Assembly: GCA_002816455.1 (NCBI GenBank)
Contig: MUCR01000067.1
Coordinates: forward strand, 1-35,422
Reading direction: 5' to 3'
Length of the DNA: 35,422 nt
From: SAR202 cluster bacterium Io17-Chloro-G4
GTDB taxonomy: Bacteria > Chloroflexota > Dehalococcoidia > Lucifugimonadales > UBA3495
The position numbers were made by a program, and so were the translations under genes. The stretch's first letter is position 1; every line of letters begins with the position of its first letter. Shown in pieces: positions 1 to 7,976 of the stretch. Under the pieces are notes generated by a model. The model was not told where the DNA came from. It made no database searches and worked only from the letters and a program-made list of their open reading frames with translations.

Positions 1-313
1 CATCGGCAACCGAGGTATAAAATCAATTGACAATAGTCCAGGCATGGTGATAACATCGGTAGGCTCAATTACGTATAGAAATCCACCGCCAGGGTTGTCC
101 CCGTAAGGGGATTACAGCAACCGCAGTTGACAGGTAAAACGGACCCGATAAGTCCGCAGGTGCCGATCCAAACCGTAATGACGAAGACCCTAACACTACT
201 ACGCCCCGATACCACCGCCTCATTTTTCTTATGCCTAGCGGCTCCCTATCCAATATCGCCGTTGATCCGCAGCCATTCCGTCATTCCCGACATTTAGCCC
301 AGGAGGCCCCTAT
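1..313. other. Left-edge non-coding region upstream of korA
   Basis: No convincing gene lies in these 313 bases; the 62-codon minus-strand frame at 65-253 has no recognisable domain. A weak sigma-70-like pair TTGACA (27-32) and GATAAC (49-54), 16 bp apart, points right towards korA. Short hairpin potential is seen at CCCC-gtaa-GGGG near 100-111. The korA ribosome binding site AGGAGG lies at 301-306. Confidence 0.4.
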
Positions 314-2029
314 ATGCAAATGCGTGATTTTGTTGTTCGGTTTGCTGGTGAAGGCGGGCAAGGAGTAGTTACCTCAGCAGAGGGGCTGGCTCAGACCGCC
401 ACCAACGCCGGTTATCACGCATTAACTTTCGCCACCTTCCCCTCCCAGATACTCGGTGGCCCCACTTGGACGCAAGCCCGCATTTCTGTAAGCCCCATAT
501 TGAGCGCCGGCGACGATGTAGACGTCTTGGTTGTTTTTAACCGGGAAGCCTACGACACCCATCAAAGCGAAGTGCGGGAGGGCGGCGTAGTAATTTTCAA
601 CTCCAACGAATTTCAATTGGAGGACGATTCCCGGGGATTTGGTTTGCCCGTTGAGGAGTTGGCCAAATCCACAGGAAATAACCGGGCCGCCAACATGGTG
701 ATCATGGGCGCCTTGGCTCATTTGGTCGACATGCCGATGGATTACTTGGAAGAGTTTGTGACCAAACGGTTCAGCCGGGGCCGGTCTGGAGACGATGAGA
801 TTATCCGGTCTAACATCCAAGGCTTGAATCTGGGCCGGGCGCATCTATCTGAATCGGGCTTTTCTGTGGGCGAACTGGCGCCTCCCGAACCACCCAAGGA
901 AACTCAGATTATGCTCAAAGGCAACGAGGCCATATGCTTGGGCGCCTTGGCTGCGGGCCTGGACTTTTACGCCGGGTACCCCATCTCTCCGGCAACTACC
1001 GTGTTGTTATACATGGAGCGAAACCTGGTAGGGCCGGGAAAAATTGCGTACCAGGTTAGCTCGGAGATCGAGTCGATCACAACGCTTTTGGGTGCAGGAT
1101 TCGCTGGCAAAAAGTGCATGACCGCAACGGCAGGACCCGGAATATCCTTAATGAGTGAGGGATTGGGGCTGGCCTGGATGGCGGAAATTCCCATGGTGAT
1201 CGTGGACGTGCAGCGGGGCGGGCCGGCCACGGGGCTTCCCACCAAGACTGAGCAATCGGACCTGATGAGTTGCATGTTCCCTGCCCATGGCGATGTGAGG
1301 CTGCCAATTATCGCCGTCGGCACTGTCGATGAATGTTTCTACGGGGCGATTAAAGCCTTGAATTGGGCCGAGAAATACCAAGGGCCGGTCGTCTTGATGA
1401 GCGAAATGTCTTTGGCCGAGAGGGTGCAAAACATTCCCAAGCCCGATCTTTCGAAGATAGAGGTGGAAGACCGGCTCGTATACCAGGGCACTAACGGCTA
1501 CAAACGATATGCGGGCTTCGAACTTTCGCCTATGCCCTTGCCCGGTGGCCCCGGATCCTACGTGGCCAACGGCAGCGAGCATGACGACATGGGCGACACC
1601 ACCCACTTGGCAGAACGCCACATTCAAATGACCCAACGGCGTTTCAGCAAAATTCATTTGCTAGAAGAAGACGACTACGAGCAAGAACAGCCAGAAGCTT
1701 CGGTTGCTCTGCTCCCGTGGGGTGGAAGCAAGGGGCCAGCCCAGGAAGCCTACCGGGAATTGCAGGAAGCCGGAGTGCCCATCGCTTGGTATTACACCAT
1801 GTTCCTTAACCCGCTACCCCCCAAGATGCTGGAGGAGCTACGGAACAAGGATCTGGTGATTGTGCCAGAGCTAAATTATCAGGGCCAATTCGCTGGCATT
1901 CTTCGATCGTTAGGCGTGAAAGCCGAAGCTATCACTCAATACACGGGTCTACCGTTTAAAGTGCGAGACTTGGTGGCCCAAGTGAAGGATATGGTTGGCG
2001 CGTCTCAAAAGGAGATGATCCGGGCATGA
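314..2029 (+). CDS. korA: 2-oxoacid:ferredoxin oxidoreductase, fused gamma-alpha subunit
   Basis: This is the large subunit of a two-subunit 2-oxoacid:acceptor oxidoreductase, which decarboxylates a 2-oxoacid (often 2-oxoglutarate) to the acyl-CoA and reduces ferredoxin in the cytoplasm. The 571-residue protein starts with a gamma domain carrying GEGGQG at residues 12-17. An alpha domain follows with a GYPISPATT motif near 220 and a TATAGPGISLMSEG motif near 270. The C-terminal part matches the alpha domain II. This gamma-alpha fusion is the usual KorA architecture and no ferredoxin domain is attached. AGGAGG lies 7 bases before the ATG. The stop codon overlaps the korB start by 4 bases (ATGA), so the two are translationally coupled. 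The exact 2-oxoacid cannot be told from sequence. Confidence 0.93.
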   Translation: MQMRDFVVRFAGEGGQGVVTSAEGLAQTATNAGYHALTFATFPSQILGGPTWTQARISVSPILSAGDDVDVLVVFNREAYDTHQSEVREGGVVIFNSNEFQLEDDSRGFGLPVEELAKSTGNNRAANMVIMGALAHLVDMPMDYLEEFVTKRFSRGRSGDDEIIRSNIQGLNLGRAHLSESGFSVGELAPPEPPKETQIMLKGNEAICLGALAAGLDFYAGYPISPATTVLLYMERNLVGPGKIAYQVSSEIESITTLLGAGFAGKKCMTATAGPGISLMSEGLGLAWMAEIPMVIVDVQRGGPATGLPTKTEQSDLMSCMFPAHGDVRLPIIAVGTVDECFYGAIKALNWAEKYQGPVVLMSEMSLAERVQNIPKPDLSKIEVEDRLVYQGTNGYKRYAGFELSPMPLPGGPGSYVANGSEHDDMGDTTHLAERHIQMTQRRFSKIHLLEEDDYEQEQPEASVALLPWGGSKGPAQEAYRELQEAGVPIAWYYTMFLNPLPPKMLEELRNKDLVIVPELNYQGQFAGILRSLGVKAEAITQYTGLPFKVRDLVAQVKDMVGASQKEMIRA

Positions 2030-2892
2030 GCAAGAAGAACCCTGAATACGACTTCAAATGGTGCCCCGGCTGCGGAGATTTTGGCGTACGCCGCGCCCTG
2101 GAAATGGCGATGATCGACCGGCTGGAAGAATCGGGTCAGCCAGCGGAGAACAATGTCGTGATTGCGGGAATCGGTTGCTCGGGCAACCTGGTCCACTTGC
2201 TAGAGGGCGCCCAGCCCTACGGTTTTCACGGCATCCACGGGAGGTCCTTACCGATTTCATTTGGAGTAAAAATGGCCCGGCCTGAGCTGAATGTTGTTGT
2301 AGTGGCCGGGGACGGCGATTTCCTAAGCATCGGCGCCGAACACATTGGCCCTCAAGCAGCCCGGAACCTGAACGTCTGCGCCGTGATTATGGACAACGGA
2401 GTTTACGGTCTGACCAAAGGGCAGAGCTCACCGACGACCGAATTGGGTGTGATTACCAGTTCAACTCCTTTCGGAAAACTGGAAGCTAAACTAAATCCTT
2501 TGGAGCTATATATGACCTTGGGTGTGTCTTACGTAGCTTCCGGCTTCTCCGGCCAAGTCAAACCTTTGGCCAACCTTATTAAGCAAGGCATGGAACACCC
2601 TGGATTCTCCATCGTGCACATTCAATCACCGTGCACCACCTACAACGACACTTTCGAGGAACTCAAAGGCGACCCCAAAAAGGGGATAGAGCCCGCGCTC
2701 TGGTCGATACCGGAAGATCATGACACCTCTGACCGGGGGGCAGCCTACAATATCGTGCAGCAGGGAGGGGTCCCGGTTGGAGTAGTTTACCAAGACGAAG
2801 AGCGCCCTTCGCTGGACCAGCAAGTTCGTCAAACTTGGGATAAAGCAGGTTCCAAGACAGTTGAACAGCTCATGGACGCATATTTGGTTTAA
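2026..2892 (+). CDS. korB: 2-oxoacid:ferredoxin oxidoreductase, beta (TPP) subunit
   Basis: The 288-residue beta subunit binds thiamine diphosphate and completes the enzyme with KorA. It opens with KWCPGCGDFG near residue 11, the cysteine motif seen in KorB. The TPP/Mg signature is GDGDFLSIGAEH near 91, followed by NGVYGLTKGQSSPTT near 123. SPCTTYNDTFEE near 200 is also typical of KorB. The length is normal for the two-subunit family. The gene overlaps korA by 4 bases and is followed by a strong terminator, so korAB is a closed bicistronic operon. KorAB systems replace or supplement 2-oxoglutarate dehydrogenase in many anaerobic and microaerobic lineages and in some aerobes. Confidence 0.93.
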   Translation: MSKKNPEYDFKWCPGCGDFGVRRALEMAMIDRLEESGQPAENNVVIAGIGCSGNLVHLLEGAQPYGFHGIHGRSLPISFGVKMARPELNVVVVAGDGDFLSIGAEHIGPQAARNLNVCAVIMDNGVYGLTKGQSSPTTELGVITSSTPFGKLEAKLNPLELYMTLGVSYVASGFSGQVKPLANLIKQGMEHPGFSIVHIQSPCTTYNDTFEELKGDPKKGIEPALWSIPEDHDTSDRGAAYNIVQQGGVPVGVVYQDEERPSLDQQVRQTWDKAGSKTVEQLMDAYLV

Positions 2893-2921
2893 AAATCGAA
2901 TAAGACACCGCCGATATAAAG

Positions 2922-2959
2922 AAAAACCCCAGCCCTTTCGCGGAAGGGCTGGGGTTTTT
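2922..2959 (+). terminator. Intrinsic terminator of korAB
   Basis: A 16-bp perfect stem (2922-2937 with 2944-2959) with a 6-base loop ends in a T tract. The A-rich left arm makes it look bidirectional, but no gene reads into it from the right. It begins about 30 bases after the korB stop. Confidence 0.93.
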
Positions 2960-3160
2960 TAGTTCACTGCAAGAATTATTGTTGTGCATCTGCACTCGGG
3001 GCTAATTAGAGCTGATTTACGTCCCATTCAATTTTGCTTGGTAATTTATGAATCCATTTGGCCCGCATAGTGCATCTAAACTAATGAGATCGTCGATAAC
3101 GGAAAGAGATCACCGGTTGCTGGGCATCGGTGATGATAATAGAATGACTAGGGGTGCTCA

Positions 3161-3439
3161 ATGCGCGGATTTTTTAAGAAGATATTAGGTGGCGGCGAGG
3201 TGGATTGCGACGAAGTTCTCCGATTGTCGTCCGACTATTTGGAAGAGGAACTTCCTGCGGCCAAGCAATCGGCGATTCAGTTCCACTTGAGCAAGTGTGG
3301 TCCTTGCAAAGCTTTTGTGGAAACTTTGGCTTCAACTATTGGCCTGCTTTCTCGTCTGCCTCGAATAACAGCCCCACCGGGTTTAAAGCAGTCCTTGATT
3401 GACCAGACCCGAGGCGATAAGGGTAGCAGCCCGTCCTAA
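3161..3439 (+). CDS. Zinc-finger (zf-HC2) anti-sigma-like small protein
   Basis: This 92-residue protein has the zinc-binding layout of ZAS/zf-HC2 anti-sigma domains: CDEVLRLSSDYLEEELP near residues 16-32, then HLSKCGPC (H-x3-C-x2-C) near 44-51. In known family members this domain binds an ECF sigma factor. No transmembrane segment follows, so the protein is probably cytoplasmic, and no sigma factor gene is next to it in this window. It stands alone between the korAB terminator and the convergent ccm operon. A small hairpin (ATCACCG/CGGTGAT, about 3110-3135) lies just upstream. Domain identity is fairly secure; the partner is unknown. Confidence 0.75.
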   Translation: MRGFFKKILGGGEVDCDEVLRLSSDYLEEELPAAKQSAIQFHLSKCGPCKAFVETLASTIGLLSRLPRITAPPGLKQSLIDQTRGDKGSSPS

Positions 3440-3499
3440 GGCAATCTCTCGCTTTAAACAACCCCATCCCCGAGGCCACTCCGCACAATGCTTGATGCG

Positions 3500-3988
3500 T
3501 CAACTACTTTGTTGTTGTAACTCGTCCTCAAGCGAACGGTATTTCGAAGGGCATTTGACTAGAATTGTGTCCGCCTCGAATACTTGGCCCGGACCGTAGC
3601 TTCCCTGGAGAATTATTTCCGAATGCGGGTTGAAAAATAGGTCTGGGAGCACGCCAACGTAGCTGGCCAAGAGGTTTTCCCCGCCTAGACCGGTCCCTTC
3701 GTCAATCAACCGGAAGCTGGTGTTAATAGAATTTTCGGCACGGTTGAACGAGCCGTCAACCAACTTGCCCGACACGCGGACAATCCGGCCGTCTTGAGCT
3801 TCTTCCTTTTCCATGAACTCGTTTACGCTCATGAAATAGAGGGCGTTGTCGGGGAAAGCCGCATATACCATGTAGCCCAATGCCAGCCCCACTACTAGGA
3901 GAAGAATCACCAGCCGGGTCCGGTTGTTGCCACCCGTGGCTACGTCACCCTCTAGATTTTCTTCAGAATCGTACTCTTTTTCTTCCAA
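3500..3988 (-). CDS. ccmE: Cytochrome c maturation protein CcmE, Cys-type (CxxxY)
   Basis: CcmE is the membrane-anchored periplasmic haem chaperone of System I. The 162-residue product has a polar N-terminus, one membrane anchor at about residues 24-44, then the OB-fold with VNEFMEKEEAQDGRIVRVSGKL and a C-terminal haem-site region. Where the classical protein has HDENY, this one reads CPSKY: Cys146 and Tyr150, so the haem-binding His is replaced by Cys. This CxxxY form is known from archaea, Desulfovibrio and other bacteria that lack CcmH. The only workable start in frame is TTG at 3988, since a stop lies eight codons upstream. It is the last ccm gene and is separated from ccmD by 155 bases. 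Confidence 0.9.
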   Translation of the reverse strand: MEEKEYDSEENLEGDVATGGNNRTRLVILLLVVGLALGYMVYAAFPDNALYFMSVNEFMEKEEAQDGRIVRVSGKLVDGSFNRAENSINTSFRLIDEGTGLGGENLLASYVGVLPDLFFNPHSEIILQGSYGPGQVFEADTILVKCPSKYRSLEDELQQQSS

Positions 3989-4143
3989 TTCCTGACGCCA
4001 CGTCCTTCAGGTTTATTCGCCGTCGTCAGTCGTACGGTAATCAGGCAATATTTAGATTCACCCAATTAAAATCTGATGTTATCACTTACAGATGGGTCCA
4101 GCCAGCCAATTTTGATGATGGGATTGGCTCTAGAAAGCACCGA

Positions 4144-4338
4144 TCAATCACCTTCAGGGGTCTCCTGTTGCTCCATAGCCCGGCGTAGTTGCCGTATCTG
4201 GTTTTGCATTTCTTGTTGGCGTCGTGTCACGTAAATCACGTACAGGAAAAATACGGCCCAGCTCACCGCAAACGCAGCAAACAGCCAAGGTAGGTTGGAT
4301 GACGGTAGTTCGATTTGCAGCGCTATGAGGTCCGGCAT
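4144..4338 (-). CDS. ccmD: CcmD-like small membrane protein
   Basis: This 64-residue protein has one hydrophobic helix (about residues 17-37, LPWLFAAFAVSWAVFFLYVI) followed by a charged, coiled-coil-like tail (RRQQEMQNQIRQLRRAMEQQ). That layout and its place between ccmC and ccmE fit CcmD, which helps release holo-CcmE from the CcmABC complex. CcmD sequences are poorly conserved, so the assignment rests on size, topology and position. A GGAG lies about 11 bases before the ATG. A short direct repeat (ttaatctccg twice) sits at the ccmC-ccmD junction. Confidence 0.75.
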   Translation of the reverse strand: MPDLIALQIELPSSNLPWLFAAFAVSWAVFFLYVIYVTRRQQEMQNQIRQLRRAMEQQETPEGD

Positions 4339-4386
4339 TATTGGCTAATCTCCGCTAGGCGATCTCGATTGGTTAATCTCCGGTGG

Positions 4387-5187
4387 TTAATCTCCGGGAA
4401 TTGCGTCCTGACGAGCGGCCCTTCGCAGGGAGAACCGGATTCCACGTAGCTGGTCTACTGTGTCCTGAAGGGCCATTCGTTCCATAATCAAATAGGTTAA
4501 CAACGCCAAAAATGTGAGCATTGAGAATAGCAGCACGGACCGCATTGTTCCGTCCAACGAACCTGTGTCCGCCAGCGGTCCCACCACCGGCGTTGGGTGG
4601 ATGCCCGGCCACCACTGGACTGAGAAATATACTACCACCACATCCGCGAATCCGATTATGCCCATGGCCGCCCCATAAATCGCCGCTTTCGATGGAGAAG
4701 GCGCATAGGAGCGAATCATCAAGTAGGCCACGTAGATTAACCAGAGAATCAAGGTCGTGGTCAAGCGGGGCGTCCAAAGCCACCAGGCGTTCCATACCGG
4801 CTTGGCCCAAATCATCCCCGTGACCAAAGCCAAAGTAATAAAAACCACGCCGATTTCGGCGGAGGCGTGAGCCAGATTGTCCCACTTGGTTTCCCTTCGG
4901 AAAACGTAAGCAATGCTGGCAATGAATACAGCCAAAAAGGCCACGAACGACACAATCGCTAATGGAACGTGAAAATAAAATATCCGTTGGACGTGGCCAA
5001 GGACTGCGTCAGTCGGCGCCACCATGAAAATCATGTATAGATTGACCAGCATAAGTATGCCGGTTACTAGCAACAAGCAGCCGCGGAGGTTGATTCGCCC
5101 ATCAACGCGAATCATATCGCTCCACCGAAATTTAGACTGGAACGCAATTTCAGATGTAGGTTGCTGGATTTCCTCTGTTCCCGCCAA
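4387..5187 (-). CDS. ccmC: Haem exporter/handling protein CcmC
   Basis: CcmC presents haem to CcmE at the outer face of the membrane. The 266-residue protein has six predicted membrane segments and the two conserved external histidines of the family: His73 in YFHVP and His197 in WWPGIHPTP. Between them lies the tryptophan-rich WWD-type loop WAKPVWNAWWLWTPRLT (residues 127-143). In the usual loop an Asp follows WWxW (WWVWDARLT); here it is Thr, and Ala is Pro. A roughly 25-residue N-terminal extension precedes the first helix. The start is a TTG at 5187 with GAGGAG ten bases upstream. The gene follows ccmB by about 50 bases in the same operon. Confidence 0.9.
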   Translation of the reverse strand: MAGTEEIQQPTSEIAFQSKFRWSDMIRVDGRINLRGCLLLVTGILMLVNLYMIFMVAPTDAVLGHVQRIFYFHVPLAIVSFVAFLAVFIASIAYVFRRETKWDNLAHASAEIGVVFITLALVTGMIWAKPVWNAWWLWTPRLTTTLILWLIYVAYLMIRSYAPSPSKAAIYGAAMGIIGFADVVVVYFSVQWWPGIHPTPVVGPLADTGSLDGTMRSVLLFSMLTFLALLTYLIMERMALQDTVDQLRGIRFSLRRAARQDAIPGD

Positions 5188-5239
5188 TGGCTGGTTACTC
5201 CTCTACCACAGAGGCTACTTTTCCATTAAACACGACCGA

Positions 5240-5914
5240 TTATTCCTCTACAACTATCGAGAAAATCCAATGACATATTACCAGAAACAGAGCGTCGAAC
5301 GCCCCTAAAAGAGGTAACCAATGGCCCAGTCCAACCACCGTGTCGCCGCCTAAGGCTTGCTTGGTGGATTCCACTGCGCCAACTAAAACCGGCAGGATCA
5401 CCGGGAAGAACAAAACCGGCAGCAATATTTCCCGGGACCGTGTCTGGACCGAGATCGCCGAAAAAAGTGTGCCCACTACGGAGAAGCCCAGGGTCGCCAG
5501 CACGATGGTCAAGATAAGTGTGAAAGACGCTGGAGAAAAATTTAGAAGACCGGCGAATATGGGTAGCAGTACCGCCTCCACCAAGAGCATAAATATAAAA
5601 CTGGCGGCAGCCTTGCCAAAGAATATGGAGTCCCGGCTGATTGGGGAGAGCAGCAGACCGTCCAAGCCTCCTTCCTCTTTCTCCCGCACGAAGGCGCGGT
5701 TCATGGCCAGAACACCGGCGAAGGCAAAGGCGACCCAGAGAATGCCCGGAGTTACTTCCGTTACAAGTTCGGGCGTGGCATTGAGGGCGAAATTGAAAAC
5801 CACAACTACGACGAGACCGAAGACCAACAGCGAGACCACCAAGTCCCTTGACCGTAGTTCTATTAAAATGTCTTTCCAGAGAAGCACCCCAATTGGTCGA
5901 AGAAATTCGTTCAT
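5240..5914 (-). CDS. ccmB: Haem ABC exporter permease CcmB
   Basis: The 224-residue product is the membrane subunit paired with CcmA. It begins MNEFLRPIGVLLWKDILIELRSRD, typical of CcmB, and has six hydrophobic segments. FVREKEEGGLDGLLLSP near residue 75 is the conserved cytoplasmic loop of the family. I chose the ATG at 5914 because it overlaps the ccmA stop by 4 bases (ATGA) and gives the standard CcmB length; the frame stays open upstream to 6031, but that part is inside ccmA. CcmAB uses ATP to release haem-loaded CcmE rather than to pump free haem. Confidence 0.92.
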   Translation of the reverse strand: MNEFLRPIGVLLWKDILIELRSRDLVVSLLVFGLVVVVVFNFALNATPELVTEVTPGILWVAFAFAGVLAMNRAFVREKEEGGLDGLLLSPISRDSIFFGKAAASFIFMLLVEAVLLPIFAGLLNFSPASFTLILTIVLATLGFSVVGTLFSAISVQTRSREILLPVLFFPVILPVLVGAVESTKQALGGDTVVGLGHWLPLLGAFDALFLVICHWIFSIVVEE

Positions 5915-6690
5915 CGGCTGGGTTCCAGGGCCGACGCCACCAACTCCCGAACTTGGGCGCCATCCATGTATTCGTCGGCAGCCGGGAAACGGATTCTCCC
6001 GCCGGACAATACTGCGGCCCGGCGAGCCCACGACAGGCCCAAATCCAGATCGTGAGTGGTCATGATCACGCTCAGGCCGGCGTCAGTCCACTCCTCCAAC
6101 AGCGACCGTAGTACAGCGATGGATTCCCGGTCCAAGCCGGCCTCCGGTTCATCTAGGATGAGGATTTGAGGGCGATGCAGGATTGCCCGGGCAATTGAAA
6201 GGCGTTTCTGCATGCCGTTGGAAAGGGTCCTGACTCGGCTATCGGCGCGGTTGGATAATCCCAGCTGCAATAGCGCCTCCTCGGCTCTATTGCGCGGGTC
6301 CTCCAAGCCGTAAAGACGTCCATAATGGACCAGGTTTTCCCGGCAAGAAAGGTCCTCGTAGAGGAAAGTTTGATGCGCCACTACGCCAACCCGGCGGCGG
6401 ATGGTTTGGGCGTTTTTGCTAAGTCCGAATCCCGCCACTTGTATAGAGCCTGCGTCGGGCTTGGCCTGGGTGGAAAGAATCCGCAGAAGTGTTGTTTTGC
6501 CAACCCCGTTGGCCCCAAAAAGGGCCACCAACTCGCCCCATCCTACGGTCAAATCCAAGTTCCATAGGACGGGCCATTCGCCGAAACTCTTTTCCAGTCC
6601 GCGGACGACAATGGCCTCACCGGATGTGGGTGCTGGGGCAGAGGCGCCTAAATTGGAAGACGGGGCTACCATGTGAAACTTCGTCGGCAC
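5911..6690 (-). CDS. ccmA: Haem ABC exporter ATPase CcmA
   Basis: This is the ATP-binding subunit of the CcmABCD complex. It shows Walker A GANGVGKTT (residues 59-67), signature LSNGMQKR (156-163) and Walker B LILDEPEAGLD (177-187). The N-terminus has about 25 extra residues before the conserved IVVRGLEKSFG. The start could be GTG at 6690 (weak AAGG upstream) or ATG at 6672; I keep the longer form with low certainty. It is the first gene of the ccmABCDE operon and overlaps ccmB by 4 bases. No ccmF, ccmG or ccmH follows, so the ligation step must be encoded elsewhere or done differently. Confidence 0.92.
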   Translation of the reverse strand: MPTKFHMVAPSSNLGASAPAPTSGEAIVVRGLEKSFGEWPVLWNLDLTVGWGELVALFGANGVGKTTLLRILSTQAKPDAGSIQVAGFGLSKNAQTIRRRVGVVAHQTFLYEDLSCRENLVHYGRLYGLEDPRNRAEEALLQLGLSNRADSRVRTLSNGMQKRLSIARAILHRPQILILDEPEAGLDRESIAVLRSLLEEWTDAGLSVIMTTHDLDLGLSWARRAAVLSGGRIRFPAADEYMDGAQVRELVASALEPSR

Positions 6691-6895
6691 AGCGCCTTAT
6701 CGCAAGGTATCAGGCGACGGCGGCTAATGCAGCACAACATGGCAACATGGTACAAGGGTTAAGTAGAGCCAGCAAGCTTGGGTGGCCCAACGCCGTTGAA
6801 CTTTGAGGCAGTCAGTGGGCGCCGGCCACTTGTCGGTTAATTACTGTCCCGGATGCAGCTTAATACCCCGGGACCCATGTTCGACTTCGTATAAC
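6691..6895. other. Spacer upstream of ccmA
   Basis: These 205 bases separate ccmA from the end of the HhH-GPD gene, both on the minus strand. I see no good -35/-10 pair and no strong hairpin. The ccm promoter is probably here or further upstream. Confidence 0.3.
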
Positions 6896-7684
6896 CTATC
6901 CGGATTGTTCCGGCTCGACTATTAGTTCTCGCCACTCCTTCCATAGCCCACTGCTGGACTCCGGTGGCATGCAACCCGAATACTCACGTCTCCGGGAAAG
7001 GCATTTAGTGACCATGCACCGCTGGCAATCCGGGCTTCTTCCGCATACCAATTGGCTATGAATCCTCAGCAATTCGTGGATGTCGATCATGGCTATATTC
7101 TGGCAATCCATCCATGCCCTGTGCCGGATGAAGATGGTTTTGAGATTGTCACGAATACTCGACGAGTTCCAGCTTTTCGACATGTCTGGTAATCCCATCA
7201 GGCGCTGGTACATCCGACATCCATTCCCGTCCATAGGCAGTGCTTCCTTGCCCCATCCATAGGCCAACACACAGTCGGCGATTTTCTCGCCCACACCCAC
7301 GACTTGAAGTAGGCTTGCTTTGTCTGGCGGTAATTTGCCTCCCCACTCTTCAAGTTTTTCGGACAACGATTCGACAAAGGGCAATTGTCCCTTTCTCACT
7401 ATGGATTGGAGCAGCGTTTCCCTACCCGATCGGTGCTCCAACAGGGATGAAGCATTCGGGAAGTGGTGGAAAAACCGCCTGCAGGTCTCCACAAGGAAGT
7501 TGTCCTTCGTGCGGGCGCTTAGCCCGAAGAGGACCATCACACGGTAGGGACTCCGTCGGTGGCCTACCTGCGCCCAGAGCTGGGATTCCCAGACGAAATC
7601 CCGATAGTGGGTCTTAAGTTCCGTCAGCGTCTGCAAGACCGCCAACTCAGTTGCGGCGTCATAAGGGAGGGTACTATTTGGCAT
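6896..7684 (-). CDS. Endonuclease III-like HhH-GPD DNA glycosylase with Fe-S loop
   Basis: The 262-residue protein aligns with the endonuclease III fold, a base-excision repair glycosylase/AP lyase. A helix-hairpin-helix reads VVGVGEKIADCVL (128-140), with Lys134 at the place of the catalytic Lys of Nth and Asp152 at the place of the catalytic Asp (PMDGNG instead of AVDTHI). The C-terminal cluster loop has four cysteines, C214, C220, C223 and C228. Their spacing is C-x5-C-x2-C-x4-C, one residue shorter at two gaps than in E. coli Nth (x6, x2, x5). An N-terminal extension of about 40 residues and a C-terminal tail of about 30 are unlike Nth. The start is ATG at 7684 with AGGG upstream. Its substrate is unknown. 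Confidence 0.75.
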   Translation of the reverse strand: MPNSTLPYDAATELAVLQTLTELKTHYRDFVWESQLWAQVGHRRSPYRVMVLFGLSARTKDNFLVETCRRFFHHFPNASSLLEHRSGRETLLQSIVRKGQLPFVESLSEKLEEWGGKLPPDKASLLQVVGVGEKIADCVLAYGWGKEALPMDGNGCRMYQRLMGLPDMSKSWNSSSIRDNLKTIFIRHRAWMDCQNIAMIDIHELLRIHSQLVCGRSPDCQRCMVTKCLSRRREYSGCMPPESSSGLWKEWRELIVEPEQSG

Positions 7685-7820
7685 CTCGCATCCCTACGGG
7701 CGCCAACAATTGCGTGGCCCAGCGCCTGGCGAAGTGTACTGGACGTGGAAATCGCCGTCAACGGAGCTTAGTGCTCAGCTTTCCAGTCTCAGCAAGCTCT
7801 CCGTTACCACAAAGCATTTT

Positions 7821-7855
7821 AATCCCCCCTTTTGTAAAGGGGGGTTGGGGGATTT
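7821..7855. repeat. Dispersed C/G-tract palindromic repeat, copy 1
   Basis: A hairpin with arms CCCCCCTTT and AAAGGGGGG (7824-7832 and 7836-7844) is followed by TTGGGGGATTT. Similar units occur at 11127-11164 and 11249-11282, so this is a dispersed intergenic element. It lies in the 292-base spacer between the HhH-GPD and dehydrogenase genes, which holds no gene. Confidence 0.8.
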
Positions 7856-7976
7856 CCGTCACACCTTCTCAGCTTTTTGACTGGGCTTCACAGTGAATGT
7901 AAGATTCGCTTGCCGGTTTGTCGAACCCAGTAATTCCATATTCTAAACCGGCTTCATATCTCTAGGAGAAAAATCA

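Noticed and set aside
65-253. 62-codon minus-strand frame at the left edge
   Set aside because: No domain, no convincing ribosome binding site, composition like non-coding sequence.
5915-6031. Longer N-terminus of CcmB
   Set aside because: This stretch is inside ccmA; the ATGA overlap and standard CcmB length support the start at 5914.
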